From NCBI GenBank assembly GCA_019359675.1, contig JAHHGX010000072.1, positions 141,959 through 205,958 on the forward strand: 64,000 nucleotides of DNA, read 5' to 3'. The notes below the pieces were generated by a model. That model saw nothing but the letters and a program-made list of their open reading frames with translations. It was not told the origin of the DNA and did not search any database. Below, piece by piece: positions 26,492 to 36,481 of the stretch (positions are counted from its first letter, which is position 1; each line of letters begins with the position of its first letter). The DNA is from Calothrix sp. FI2-JRJ7 (GTDB taxonomy: Bacteria > Cyanobacteriota > Cyanobacteriia > Cyanobacteriales > Nostocaceae). Position numbers and translations under genes: made by a program.

Positions 26492-28072
26492 CTACATTTC
26501 GTTTGCATGATGGAACCTAGCATTATCTGTATTAACCGGGAGAGTAAACCAGAAGGTACTACCCTCTCCAAGGGAACTTTCAACACCGATAGTGCCGGAG
26601 TGAGCCGAAATTATTTGACGACACAAGTACAGCCCAAGTCCTGCTCTTCCACGCCGACCTCTTCCTTGAATGAAGCGGTGGAAGAGCAGTTCCAAGTCTG
26701 CGGGCGCAATTCCTGAACCGTTATCGCGCACGCAAACCCGCACTTGTTTTTCCCCAAAAATGGTTGTTTCAAGGGAAATTTCTTTATTCGGTTGACTCGC
26801 TCGCACAGCGTTATCAAGCAAGTTTTGTACAACCCGTTGAATTTCTAACTCATCACCGTAGACGGTTGGCAATGATTGAGATATTTTATAAGTGAATGCT
26901 AACTCACACTTTGAAGAAGCCTTGACCTGGGCAATCGCTTTAACAAAAATCTTTTTCCAATTAAGGGGATCAAAGCTAAGGTGGGCGCTACTCCCCTGTT
27001 CATAACGCCCAACATCCAAGAGAACGGACACAAGCTTGAGGATATCCTCGTTAGCTTGGCGGTACTCTTCAAATATTTCCCTCCAAGTGTCATTTACTGG
27101 GCCAAAAGCTCCTTTGATCATGCTATTCAAGGTAGTACGAGTAGCAAGCAGTGGAGTACGCAAGTCGTGGGAAAGCGCGCAGATCATATCCTCAAGCTGT
27201 TGGTTACGCACTTCAATCGATTCAGTACGGTGGCGAGTCTCGTCTGACATTGCATTGAGAACTTTAGCCAGCTGACCAATTTCGTCTCTTGATGAATAGT
27301 CAAGCTGGACGGACATCTGACCTTTGCGCCAAAGTTCGCCTATCTTAGTCAATTGGTGCAAAGGAACTTCAACTCGTCGATGCAAACGAGTCAGGTTAAA
27401 ACCTACTACTAGAATCGTTACTGTGCTGAAGATGTTTATAACTGTGTCTATACGGTTTAATTGAGATAAGCTGTTTCTGCGTTCACGCAAAAGTATCTTT
27501 TCACGGTCAATTAAGACGTTAATCTCACTGCGTAAACAACTGAGTAAAGGGCTTTCTTGATGGCTCGTGCTGCCAACATCAAAAGAATTTGCTTTCTGGT
27601 TCAACTTGCTTTGCCAGTAATCATGTAAATATTCAATCCTATAGAGTCCCTCAAGTTGGGTAGGGTTGCTCTTCACCAAGTTGTATACCTTATTAAGGCT
27701 GTCGCGAAAGGCAAAGCTACTCTCAGTATAATTTTCTAAGGCGAACTGCTTCTGACTATAATCTTCTAAGATGGCTCTTTGCTCATCGATCACAGCGTCG
27801 AACAAATGTTCTCCTTCACGCTGTACTACTAAAGTATGGGGAACCCAATTAGATGCTTGGTAATTGAGGTGTTCTATCCAAATGTTCAACCCTTGCTGCC
27901 CCAATATTAATAACACCAGTACCAAAAAGCTAGTATATAGAGGCGCGAATAGATGACTTTTTAAGATACATTGACTAATCGAACGCAACAAACCAATAAC
28001 TGACACTATTTTACCAATCCGTAAGCTTACGTAAGCTATATCAAATAATCGAGTGGCAACTGGCATGTTCAT
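26492..28072 (-). CDS. Membrane histidine kinase, cassette copy 1
   Basis: 526 residues. The first membrane helix is at about 38-60, an extracytoplasmic helical sensor region of about 150 residues follows (size and helix pattern resemble CHASE3-type domains), the second helix is at about 208-230, then HAMP. The kinase core has ICALSHDLRTPLLATR with the phosphoacceptor near residue 300, NLLDNAVRASQ, VCVRDNGSGIAP and GRAGLGLYLCRQI, so it is complete. It is co-transcribed with the response regulator downstream. The other cassette holds only a broken copy of this gene. Confidence 0.9.
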   Translation of the reverse strand: MNMPVATRLFDIAYVSLRIGKIVSVIGLLRSISQCILKSHLFAPLYTSFLVLVLLILGQQGLNIWIEHLNYQASNWVPHTLVVQREGEHLFDAVIDEQRAILEDYSQKQFALENYTESSFAFRDSLNKVYNLVKSNPTQLEGLYRIEYLHDYWQSKLNQKANSFDVGSTSHQESPLLSCLRSEINVLIDREKILLRERRNSLSQLNRIDTVINIFSTVTILVVGFNLTRLHRRVEVPLHQLTKIGELWRKGQMSVQLDYSSRDEIGQLAKVLNAMSDETRHRTESIEVRNQQLEDMICALSHDLRTPLLATRTTLNSMIKGAFGPVNDTWREIFEEYRQANEDILKLVSVLLDVGRYEQGSSAHLSFDPLNWKKIFVKAIAQVKASSKCELAFTYKISQSLPTVYGDELEIQRVVQNLLDNAVRASQPNKEISLETTIFGEKQVRVCVRDNGSGIAPADLELLFHRFIQGRGRRGRAGLGLYLCRQIISAHSGTIGVESSLGEGSTFWFTLPVNTDNARFHHANEM

Positions 28073-29429
28073 TAATAAAATTTGCTATGCTTTAACTGGT
28101 CTCCTAAAAGTCAGTTTTTAGTAGTGCTTACAAAGTTTACCTCTACTGCTATATATTACACTTAAATAGTAAATAGTTTTTAATTTTTGCAACCGCACCA
28201 CTAATAACTGAACTAAAACTATGTAACTATAAAACTATGTAACTATATCGTACAAAGCTATACGAACAAAATGCGTATTAATCAAAATTACTCGATTAAC
28301 CTTTCTAAATATAAATCTATAGATAAATAGTATAATAAAAAACAGTACTAGTTTAAACTTTATTTAAACTCTGCCTAAAGAATTATACTTTGAAATCAGT
28401 GTCATTGAGAATCCTTGTTAACTACACATAACATAAGTCACTCTTAAAGATAGTATTGTCATTACAGGTAGTAATAATACTACAAAACCTTATAAATTTT
28501 TCATTTCAAAACAGTATAGAAATCAAAGAATAACGCAAGTTTGTCTCCTGTTTTCTCTAACTTTGACGTATTTTGATCCAACTTTAACATATTCTTGGAA
28601 AAATTCAAAGCTTAATCTTATGACTACGAATCATGCATAACATAGTTACCCTAAAAAATATAACCATTTTTAACTTTGCTAATACTGTTAAGTATTGTAT
28701 ACATCCTTCTTATAACTATTACAACTAAAAAAACTTTTTGTCAACCTCTATCTTAAATAAGTAACACAAACTTATACTACTGCTTTTTTACTTTTCTACT
28801 AAGTATTAATATTTACAGCTTATTCGAGCTTTCTAGAAATATCCTACTTTTCTTACTTTTTTTAAATACACTAAAGATGCCCTAGTTTTCCTCATTTATT
28901 TTGCTTTTGATTTACTCGCAAAAGTCGCGATTTACCGAGATAAGACGTGTTGGCATTAACAAAAAACTTGTGTGTAAAAGTAAATAAAACGCCATATAAA
29001 ATAATCTTAAAAACATAATTACTGTTTCAAGGTTAAGTATAATATTTTACTTATCGAAACAATATGATTTAATAAAAAAGTAAAAATATATACATTAAAA
29101 ATAAGTAAATACATTTATAAGTCACAGCATGAATAAATTTCGGACTCATTGCAATACTGCAAGGGATAGTTATGATTTGAGCATGTAGTTACAAGCTTTA
29201 CTATGAATCTCCGTAAAAAAATTGCTGCTACAACAATCAATTGTTATAATTTATACTTTTATACTGGAATAAATTTTCTTATCGCTGGCGCCAATAAACA
29301 TTAGTCAAAATTGTTGAGAGTTTGCTTACATTACATAGGGCATCATCGATAAATTTCTTTGATTGACTATACTTTTCCATATTTTTCCTCTATCTAGAGA
29401 GCGAAAAGAGAGATAAATAAGTTATCACC
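28073..29429. other. Long AT-rich region inside cassette copy 1
   Basis: About 1.36 kb without a convincing gene on either strand. It holds a 16-base direct tandem repeat AAAACTATGTAACTAT (28215-28230 and 28231-28246) and one GGCGCC site at about 29288. It should contain the promoter of the kinase/regulator pair. The matching gap in copy 2 (34741-35236) is much shorter and not clearly similar. Confidence 0.5.
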
Positions 29430-30668
29430 TTAACTACTTAGTAATGTAATTTCATTTGTGGCAATAGGCAGGGTAAACCATAAGGTGTTACCTTCATTGA
29501 GAGTACTTTCAACGTTAATGATGCCTCCGTGAGCTTCCACAACTAAGCGACACAAGTACAGGTCTAGCTCTGCTTGGGTACATCGATTTCTGACTCGACT
29601 AAAGTGATCGAAGAATGTTTCCTTTTCTTGAGGAGTAATTTCTACTCCATAGTTATGCACTGATACCTTTACTTCGTTAACTCCAAGCGGCGCCACCTCA
29701 AGGGTAATTTGCCCCTTTTGGTAACTCCAAAGTATAGCATTGTCAAGCAGGTTTTGCACAACCTGTTTAATTTTAAGCTCATCACCGTAAACAATAGGTA
29801 GTGATCGAGAAATTTTGCAAGTAATTTCGCACTTTTTCTGACTTATGGTGTTACTGCTCTTAATCGCTCTTTCAAAAATACTTTTCCAATCAATAATCTC
29901 AAAGCAAAGATTCTTACTTAATTCATTTTTATAGCGAGAAACATCTAAGAGAGCTTCAAAAAGTTTGAGGACATCCTCATTGCTTTGGCGGCAACCTTCA
30001 AGCACCTCTCTCCAAGTGTCGTCTATATAACCAAATGCTCCGCCTAACATCGCACGCAAAATGCCGCGATTTGCTAGTAGGGGAGTACGCATATGATGGG
30101 AAAGGGCAGAGATTAAATCTTCAATCTGCTGGCGTTCATTAATAATTGTACGTTTAGTTATATGTTTCAGACTGCCAAAATTACGCCTTAACTCAAGTTG
30201 GGCGATGACTTGATGACTTAAGGTACGCAATGCTTCCACTTGTTCAGGGGCAAGCTGTCGTGGAACACGATCAATTACACAGAGCGTCCCCAGCGCATAT
30301 CCTTCTGATGTAACCAACGGCGCACCAGCATAAAACCGAATATGGGGATCGTCCGTAACCAGTGAGTTGGTGGCAAATCGATGATCGACTAGTGTATCCG
30401 AAACAATTAATATGTTACTGGGCTGCAAAATTGCGTGGGCGCACAACGCCAATTCACGTGACATCTCATCAACATCTAATCCGACTTTCGATTTGAACCA
30501 CTGACGACTCTCGTCAATTAGGCTGATTAAAGCTATGGGTGTGCCACAAATTTGTGCCGCTAAACGGGTGAGGTCATCAAACGCAGCTTCACTAATAGTG
30601 TCTAGAATATGATATTCGCTAAGGGCAGAGAGCCTTGCCATTTCATTTGGAGGCAGTGCAGCTTTCAT
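29430..30668 (-). CDS. GAF-domain histidine kinase-like protein, probably catalytically dead (copy 1)
   Basis: 412 residues from the ATG at 30668, which matches the only start of the paralog at 36481; an extension to 30737 is less likely. A GAF domain covers about residues 5-165 (ILDTISEAAFDDLTRLAAQI, FYAGAPLVTSEGYALGTLCV). The kinase part has SHHMRTPLLA, with His in place of the acidic residue after the phosphoacceptor. The ATP-lid region reads VHNYGVEITP, with no Asp of the DxGxG box, and the second glycine box reads AELDLYLCR. It may be a non-catalytic sensor partner of the adjacent kinase/regulator pair. Confidence 0.85.
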   Translation of the reverse strand: MKAALPPNEMARLSALSEYHILDTISEAAFDDLTRLAAQICGTPIALISLIDESRQWFKSKVGLDVDEMSRELALCAHAILQPSNILIVSDTLVDHRFATNSLVTDDPHIRFYAGAPLVTSEGYALGTLCVIDRVPRQLAPEQVEALRTLSHQVIAQLELRRNFGSLKHITKRTIINERQQIEDLISALSHHMRTPLLANRGILRAMLGGAFGYIDDTWREVLEGCRQSNEDVLKLFEALLDVSRYKNELSKNLCFEIIDWKSIFERAIKSSNTISQKKCEITCKISRSLPIVYGDELKIKQVVQNLLDNAILWSYQKGQITLEVAPLGVNEVKVSVHNYGVEITPQEKETFFDHFSRVRNRCTQAELDLYLCRLVVEAHGGIINVESTLNEGNTLWFTLPIATNEITLLSS

Positions 30669-30821
30669 TGATTTGTTTCTACTAGTATTAATAACTGCCT
30701 GACTTGTCGTTCTACCTCTTCCTTTAGGTTCACCCATATGTGATAGATTTAGGAGCGTGATAATGATTATAAATTCTATACGGCAAAAAAACTAAATTTT
30801 ATTTGAATTATATTAATAAAG

Positions 30822-31015
30822 TATATCTATGGAGTAGAAATCGCGCTCCGAGTGCCTTATCAAACAGTTTTGATTACTGCGGCAACAAGTACAACTTTCG
30901 CGTGGCAGAAGAAGTAATGGCAAAAAACATTGGCGCTCCTGTTTTGCCACAACACGCACTAGTAAAAAACGAGACATATTAGTGAATGCAGGCGCCAATT
31001 ATGTTGGATTGGTTC
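30822..31015 (+). pseudogene. Central fragment of an alcohol dehydrogenase-like gene
   Basis: Three frames in turn give YGVEIALRVPYQTVLITAAT, then AKNIGAPV, then ATTRTSKKRDILVNAGANYV, which together match the NAD(P)-binding half of a zinc-type dehydrogenase. At least two frameshifts are needed. It continues where the fragment at 25249-25440 stops, minus about 20 residues, with the two-component cassette in between. Confidence 0.7.
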
Positions 31016-31030
31016 AGAAATGGCTCAACA

Positions 31031-31723
31031 TTAGCAAGCACCACTTTTACTCGACACAACTTTCATGGTTTTGAGAATCAATTTAATATCGTATGCAACA
31101 GACCATTTTCGTTGGTATTCTAAATCCATGCTCACAATATCTTCAAAGTCTTTAATGCTAGAGCGACCATTAACTTGCCATTCACCTGTTATACCTGGCT
31201 TGACATTCAACCTTAAAAAGTGATGACTTGAGTAGTGCATTACTTCATCAAAAGTAGGAGGACGAGTGCCGACTAAACCCATTTCTCCTAGCAGTACGTT
31301 CCAGAATTGCGGAAGTTCATCTAAGCTAGTGCGGCGGAGAAACCTACCAACACGGGTAATACGGGGATCATTCTCGTTTTTGAAAATATGATGACCAAGA
31401 GCTTCGTTATCCACTAAATGCTTAAGTCGGTCTGCCCCGACTATCATAGAACGAAATTTCCATATCCGAAACGGGCACCCGTTCAAACCATAGCGAATTT
31501 GACTATAGAAGATCGGACCTGGGTTATCTATCAGAGTAGCCAGAGTAACAGGAATGATTAAGATTATTGTAATTCCTAGCCCAACAATAGCACCCAGAAT
31601 ATCAATAATGCGCTTCGGAATGCTTGTTACAGAAGCATGAACTGAGAGTTGAGCGTCAGGAGCATTATAGTTATTCAAAAGAACTGGTTCTTGAATAAAG
31701 TCAGAAGTAAAAAGGTTAGACAT
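31031..31723 (-). CDS. Polyprenyl-phosphate sugar phosphotransferase (exopolysaccharide priming enzyme)
   Basis: 230 residues with the C-terminal domain of WcaJ/RfbP-type enzymes, which start repeat-unit synthesis by transferring a sugar-phosphate to undecaprenyl phosphate. One membrane helix ([20 protein letters not shown], about 42-62) precedes the catalytic part with [51 protein letters not shown] and [16 protein letters not shown]. The long N-terminal membrane part of full-length relatives is missing, as is common in short versions. It is the last gene of the minus-strand exopolysaccharide cluster. Confidence 0.92.
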   Translation of the reverse strand: MSNLFTSDFIQEPVLLNNYNAPDAQLSVHASVTSIPKRIIDILGAIVGLGITIILIIPVTLATLIDNPGPIFYSQIRYGLNGCPFRIWKFRSMIVGADRLKHLVDNEALGHHIFKNENDPRITRVGRFLRRTSLDELPQFWNVLLGEMGLVGTRPPTFDEVMHYSSHHFLRLNVKPGITGEWQVNGRSSIKDFEDIVSMDLEYQRKWSVAYDIKLILKTMKVVSSKSGAC

Positions 31724-31850
31724 AGTTGTTAAAGTTTCAACTCAAAACTAATACTGATACACCCGAAAATTGAAATAGTTTTTAATAGTCAGTAAAGTTT
31801 AGTAAAGCTTATGTAATTTGATGTAATTTTCGCGGTACTGGAAAGTGCTT

Positions 31851-32609
31851 TTACGTTGTTTGTTCACCCTGGTTTAAGGTAAAGGCGTAGGTCAATACCA
31901 ATTTTAAGAAGACAAGGTTGCCTATGATGTAGCGGCACCATAGACGATTCGGTTCCATTGCTAGGCGCCACAGCCATTCCATACCAATAGCACGAATGAA
32001 ATACGGCGCACGGGCTACACGAAGAGCGATAAAATCGAACAGACCTCCAACACCCATACAAGTGATACCAGGTAGAAGACTGGCGTATTTATCAATCCAA
32101 ATTTCCTGTAATGGTACGCCCATTGCCACTAACAGCAGGTGTGGGCGAGCGACTCGGATCGCCTCTAATATTTGCGGGGTTTCTGCCTCTGAGAAATAGC
32201 CGTGCTGGGTTCCTGCAATTATTAAGCCAGGACACGCTTTCTTTAAGTTAGCTGCTGCTGAGGAAGCTACTCCTAGTTTGCCGCCAAGAAGATAGATTGA
32301 TAAACCTTGTGCTGCCCCATTTTTACAGAGAGATGGAACTAAGTCGGTGCCATTGAGGTTATATACCAACGGTGTACCGAGCAAAGCACTACCCCAACGA
32401 ACTCCACTTCCGTCAGCAAGCAATAAATCACTCTTATCGAGCGCTTGCGCGAGTGCTGGGTCTTTAGCAGCAGTTACCATCGTGTGAGCGTTGCCATAAT
32501 ATACACGACCACCCTGTCGCTTCAGTAAGCGCGTCAGCAACAGATCGATTGCTTCAGACTCGGGCATACGATCAAAATGGGCGTTGAGGAAACTAACTCG
32601 GTCTGCCAT
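31851..32609 (-). CDS. WecG/TagA/CpsF family glycosyltransferase (GT26)
   Basis: 252 residues. Family motifs are YYGNAHTMVTAAKDPALAQ, DLLLADGSGVRWGSALLG, YLLGGKLGVASSAAANLKK, GTQHGYFSEAE, HLLLVAMGVPLQEIWIDKY and CMGVGGLFDFIA. These enzymes add ManNAcA-like sugars to lipid-linked intermediates at the inner face of the membrane. It is followed by the priming transferase gene. Upstream lie about 670 bases holding the shared 75-bp element. Confidence 0.92.
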   Translation of the reverse strand: MADRVSFLNAHFDRMPESEAIDLLLTRLLKRQGGRVYYGNAHTMVTAAKDPALAQALDKSDLLLADGSGVRWGSALLGTPLVYNLNGTDLVPSLCKNGAAQGLSIYLLGGKLGVASSAAANLKKACPGLIIAGTQHGYFSEAETPQILEAIRVARPHLLLVAMGVPLQEIWIDKYASLLPGITCMGVGGLFDFIALRVARAPYFIRAIGMEWLWRLAMEPNRLWCRYIIGNLVFLKLVLTYAFTLNQGEQTT

Positions 32610-33283
32610 ATAATTTGAAGCTCTTTATTTCAAGTGGATAAATAAGTCGGTAAATGTTGGAATTCAATACATACTGGCGTTGTGTTATAGCATGGAATGT
32701 ACATATCACCAGGTACTTAGGTGGTATCAACCCGGATCAGATTGTTTGTCTGTCTGTTCAAACCTGCTATAGTCGCTTCGGTCTTTATATATCAAAGCTT
32801 TTAGCATTCTGACATTACATAAGTCATGCGTAAACCACAATACAAAGACTTGATATAACCTGAGATATCTGCAAGTCTTCCTATAGTTTCCTCCCAGATA
32901 GCAATGAAAAATACTATCTGATGGTTATTTAAACCTTTGTATATAAACCATCCTCATGGGGAAATAAAATTATCCACTTAGCTATCCGTCTGGTGGTAGT
33001 GTGTTGACAGTCTAAGCCGTTATGCTGGAATCATCTAAAAATAAATTCAGGTTAAAACTCCCGACTTCGTCGAAGTTGTCGGGAATGTGAATGACCAGTC
33101 GCAGTGTGTGGCTCTTATCAGTCGTGTGTAAATAAAACCTTTTAATTAACTGCTATGGAAAGGGATCGAATATGGTGATTGTTAGAAATGCTACTTAGCG
33201 TCAAATTTGTCAGTAGCTGTAGCCCTGAAAAAGAATTTAGAAGTGTTTTTTACTACCGTATTCTTATAGTTGAAGATATAACT
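32610..33283. other. Intergenic region upstream of the WecG-type gene
   Basis: Contains the 75-bp element at 32913-32987, an imperfect GC-rich hairpin around 33059-33085 built on CCCGACTTCG, and from about 33209 a stretch similar to 25440-25510 that marks the left edge of cassette copy 2. No gene is visible. Confidence 0.6.
32913..32987 (-). promoter_or_regulatory. Shared exopolysaccharide upstream element, copy A
   Basis: On the plus strand it runs from ACTATCTGATGGTTA to ATAAAATTATCCACTTAGC and TATCC. Copies B (50178-50253) and C (38848-38923) have the same length and the same two conserved ends. It lies about 300 bases before the WecG-type gene. Confidence 0.6.
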
Positions 33284-33961
33284 TTAAATTAATCCTTCCC
33301 GTACAGCGTATGCTGCTGCCTGAACGCGATCATCAACGCTAAGTTTGTTGAGAACCATACGCACATAAGACTTGACAGTTCCTAGTGAGAGGTGGAGCTG
33401 GTTGGCAATCTCCTGGTTTGAGTTTCCTTTGGCAATAAGTTTAAGAATCTCGCGCTCACGATTACTGACAATTGCTTGTTGGAGACTTTCAGATTCAGAA
33501 ACTTCAGTGTTCTCAACACTGGGCTTGAGCATTCGGGCAACTTTTTGGGCGATTTGAGGGTCTAAATAAGCACCACCCTGAAGTATCAATTGAATGACAG
33601 CGACGAGTTGTTCCCATTCGATGGTCTTAAGGCAGTAACCGTCTGCACCAGCTGCAAGCATCCCCGTCACCTGGGTATCGTTGTCAAACGCACTCAAGGC
33701 TAAAACACGAGTGGTAACGCGCTCGCTTTTTATGCACTGCGTGGCTGTGATCCCATCTATGACTGGCATATCAATGTCCATCAAAACGACATCTGGCTCG
33801 AATTGAGTTGTTAATTCAATAGCCTCGGCGCCGTCAGAAGCCTCTCCAACCACAGTAAAGCCAGGTTCAAGGGTAAATTGACCTTTCATACTTAGACGCA
33901 TCAAAGCGTGGTCATCGGCTAATAGAATCCGCACTGTTTTCTGTTCGTCATTTAATGGCAT
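33284..33961 (-). CDS. NarL/FixJ-type response regulator, cassette copy 2
   Basis: 225 residues, nearly identical along its whole length to the regulator at 25791-26480, with D62 in VVLMDIDMP and the helix-turn-helix LSLGTVKSYVRMVLNKL. A few residues in the linker between the domains differ or are missing. The frame is intact, although the kinase gene just upstream is broken, so this copy may now answer to another kinase, such as the intact one of copy 1. Confidence 0.92.
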   Translation of the reverse strand: MPLNDEQKTVRILLADDHALMRLSMKGQFTLEPGFTVVGEASDGAEAIELTTQFEPDVVLMDIDMPVIDGITATQCIKSERVTTRVLALSAFDNDTQVTGMLAAGADGYCLKTIEWEQLVAVIQLILQGGAYLDPQIAQKVARMLKPSVENTEVSESESLQQAIVSNREREILKLIAKGNSNQEIANQLHLSLGTVKSYVRMVLNKLSVDDRVQAAAYAVREGLI

Positions 33962-33972
33962 TATTCCTTCTC

Positions 33973-34740
33973 CTACATTTGCTTTACCTCATGGAATCTA
34001 GCCTTATCTGTATTAAGCGGGAGGGTAAACCATGCATGTGCTACCTTCTCCAAGGGAACTTTCAACACCAATAGTACCGGAGTGAGCCGAAATTATTTAA
34101 CGACACAAGTACAAACCCAGCCCTGCTTTCCCATGCTTACCTCTTCCCATGTGGAAGCGGTGGAAAAGCTGTTCCTCCTCGAAGGGCGCAATCCCTAGAC
34201 CGTTATCGCGCACGCAAACTCGCACTTGTGTTTCCCCAAAAGGCGCTACCTCAAGGGAAATGGACGCGCTCTTTTCACTCACTCGCACAGCATTATCAAG
34301 CAGGTTCTGCACAACCCGTTGAATTTCTAACTCATCACCATAAACGGTCGGCAGTGATTGAGAAATTTTATATGTGAATGCTAGCTCACACTTTGAATAA
34401 GCCTTAATCTGGGCAATCAATTTGACAAAAATTTTTTCCCAATTAAGGGGATCATAGCTAAGGTGGGCGCTACTTCCCTGTTCATAGCGCCCAATATTCA
34501 ACAGAACTTCCACAAGGTTGAGGATATCCTCGTTAGTTTGACGATAATCTTCAAATACTTCTTTCCAAGTCTCATTTACCGAACCAAAAGCCCCTTTAAT
34601 CATGCCATCTAAGGTACTGGGCGTAGCAAGCAGTGGAGTTCGTAAGTCGTGGGAAAGAGCGCAAATCATATCCTCAAGCTGTTGGTTTTGCTGTGTTCTA
34701 ACACCTTTGCTGACCTATCCCCAATATTGCATCAAGGTTA
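33973..34740 (-). pseudogene. Broken histidine kinase gene of cassette copy 2
   Basis: The central part (34097-34669) is open and very similar to the kinase at 26492-28072: ICALSHDLRTPLLATPS, NLLDNAVRVSE, VCVRDNGLGIAP, AGLGLYLCR. Directly after CR a TAA replaces CAA, and the family sequence IISAHSGTIGVESSLGEGST continues beyond it, then a frameshift spoils the last residues. Upstream, only a scrap resembling the HAMP segment (IGDRSAKVLEH) remains; the membrane and sensor parts are gone. Confidence 0.85.
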
Positions 34741-35236
34741 TTAAGGAAAATACATGCTACATATTATACATGATCACTCCTCGACATTAACCGCGCTCCT
34801 TAATACTTCTTCTCGTGCTTGAATCAGGGGAACAAAAAGGTTTTTGAGAAAAATTATTGTGTTAGCCATATCACCACAAGCATACCTCATTAAACTTTTA
34901 TTAATAAAAATTTACACTAGGAGTTTTTGAGTTGACTCTATCAAAATACTGATAATCGTTAACTAAGTGCTAAAAGACTCTCATTAAAAATAGGTAATCC
35001 TCTAGCTGCCGCCCCAAGGAACAGCTTATTAGTCATATTAATATACAGTAGTTTTTGGGGGTACTCTTAAGCAGAGTCCTAAATTCAACCAATATATTAA
35101 TGTATATAAATATACAATTAAATTTTACTTCTTTAGTAGCATTACTTAAGTAGTATAAACAAAAATTGATGGTTTGTATATAAATATCTTGCTTTTCATA
35201 CTTTTAAGAGCAGGAAAACCTACTTTTCCTACTTAT
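34741..35236. other. Spacer in cassette copy 2
   Basis: About 500 AT-rich bases. A 38-codon frame on the minus strand (34774-34890, start ATG at 34890) is the only open stretch, without a ribosome binding site or known relatives. Nothing else is recognised. Confidence 0.4.
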
Positions 35237-36481
35237 TCACACATCACACTTCTTGCAACTGGTGTAGGAGGTGCGACTCGGATTTGGGACAACAGGCAGG
35301 GTAAACCAGAAAGTATTACCGTCCGATAAATTACTTTCGACTCCCATCATGCCTCCGTGAGCTTCTACAATCAAGCGACAAAAGTAGAGACCTAGCTCTG
35401 CTTTGCCACGTCGATTTTGTGCTTGACTAAAGTGATTGAATTTTTCCTTTTCTTTAGGAGCAATCTCTAGTCCATAGCAATGCACTGATACCTTTATGTT
35501 GTCAACATCCATAGGCGCCACTTCAAGAGTAACTTGCCCAGAATGGTCACTCCAAAGTACAGCATGATCAAGCAGGTTTTGCACAACCTGTTGAATTTCA
35601 AACTCATCACCGCAGATAGGCGGTAGTGACGGAGGAATTTTACAAGTAATTTCGCACTTTTTCTTACTCGTGTTATTGCTGCTTTTAATCGAAGAAGCAA
35701 AAATAGTTTTCCAATTAATAATGTCGCAACTCAGACTCTTACCAAACTTACTTGTATAACGAGAAACATTTAAGAGGGTTTCGACAAGTTTGAGAATCTC
35801 CTCATTAGAGGAGTGGAAATTTTCAAACACCTCTCTCCAAGTGTCGTTTACAGAACCAAAAGCTCCACCTAACATAGCACGTAGAGTACCGCGAGTTGCT
35901 AGTAGCGGAGTACGCATATGATGAGAAAGGGCAGAGATTAAATTTCCAATATGTTGGCTTTCATGAATAGTTATACGTTCTAGCTTATGTAAATTAAGCT
36001 TTAAATCTAATTGGGCAATGACTTGACGACTTAAGGTATGCAATGCTTCCACTTGTTCAGGAGTAAGCTGTCGTGGAACACGGTCAATTACACAGAGTGT
36101 CCCTAGCGTATATCCCTCTGATGTCACCAGTGGGACACCAGCATAAAACCGAACATTAGGGTCAAAAGTTACTAGTGGGTTGGTGGCAAATCGGTGGTCG
36201 AGTAGTGTATCCGAAACAATGAAAATGCTATTGGGCTGCAAAATTGCGTGGGCGCAGAACGCCACGTCGCGCGATATCTCATCAACATCTAATCCAACTT
36301 TTGATTTAAACCACTGACGAGACTCATCAGTTAGGCTGATTAAAGCTATGGGAGTGTCACAAATTTGTGCCGCTAAACGGGTAAGGTCATCAAAGGCAAC
36401 TTCATTAATTGTGTCTAGAATACAATATCGGCGAAGTGTTTGCAGCCTTGCCATTTCCTGATGGGGTAGTGCAGCTTTCAT
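35237..36481 (-). CDS. GAF-domain histidine kinase-like protein, probably catalytically dead (copy 2)
   Basis: 414 residues, a clear paralog of 29430-30668. The GAF domain contains ILDTINEVAFDDLTRLAAQI and VRFYAGVPLVTSEGYTLGTL. The kinase part shows the same losses as copy 1: SHHMRTPLLA has His after the phosphoacceptor, the N-box reads NLLDHAVLW, the Asp box is replaced by VHCYGLEIAP, while the last glycine motif is partly kept (AELGLYFCR). The C-terminus adds a Cys-containing tail (YTSCKKCDV) not present in copy 1. Retention of the frame suggests a role other than autophosphorylation. Confidence 0.85.
   Translation of the reverse strand: MKAALPHQEMARLQTLRRYCILDTINEVAFDDLTRLAAQICDTPIALISLTDESRQWFKSKVGLDVDEISRDVAFCAHAILQPNSIFIVSDTLLDHRFATNPLVTFDPNVRFYAGVPLVTSEGYTLGTLCVIDRVPRQLTPEQVEALHTLSRQVIAQLDLKLNLHKLERITIHESQHIGNLISALSHHMRTPLLATRGTLRAMLGGAFGSVNDTWREVFENFHSSNEEILKLVETLLNVSRYTSKFGKSLSCDIINWKTIFASSIKSSNNTSKKKCEITCKIPPSLPPICGDEFEIQQVVQNLLDHAVLWSDHSGQVTLEVAPMDVDNIKVSVHCYGLEIAPKEKEKFNHFSQAQNRRGKAELGLYFCRLIVEAHGGMMGVESNLSDGNTFWFTLPVVPNPSRTSYTSCKKCDV

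Noticed and set aside
34774..34890. 38-codon minus-strand frame in the spacer of cassette copy 2
   Set aside because: Plausible amino acid sequence but no ribosome binding site, no counterpart in copy 1 and no recognised relatives.
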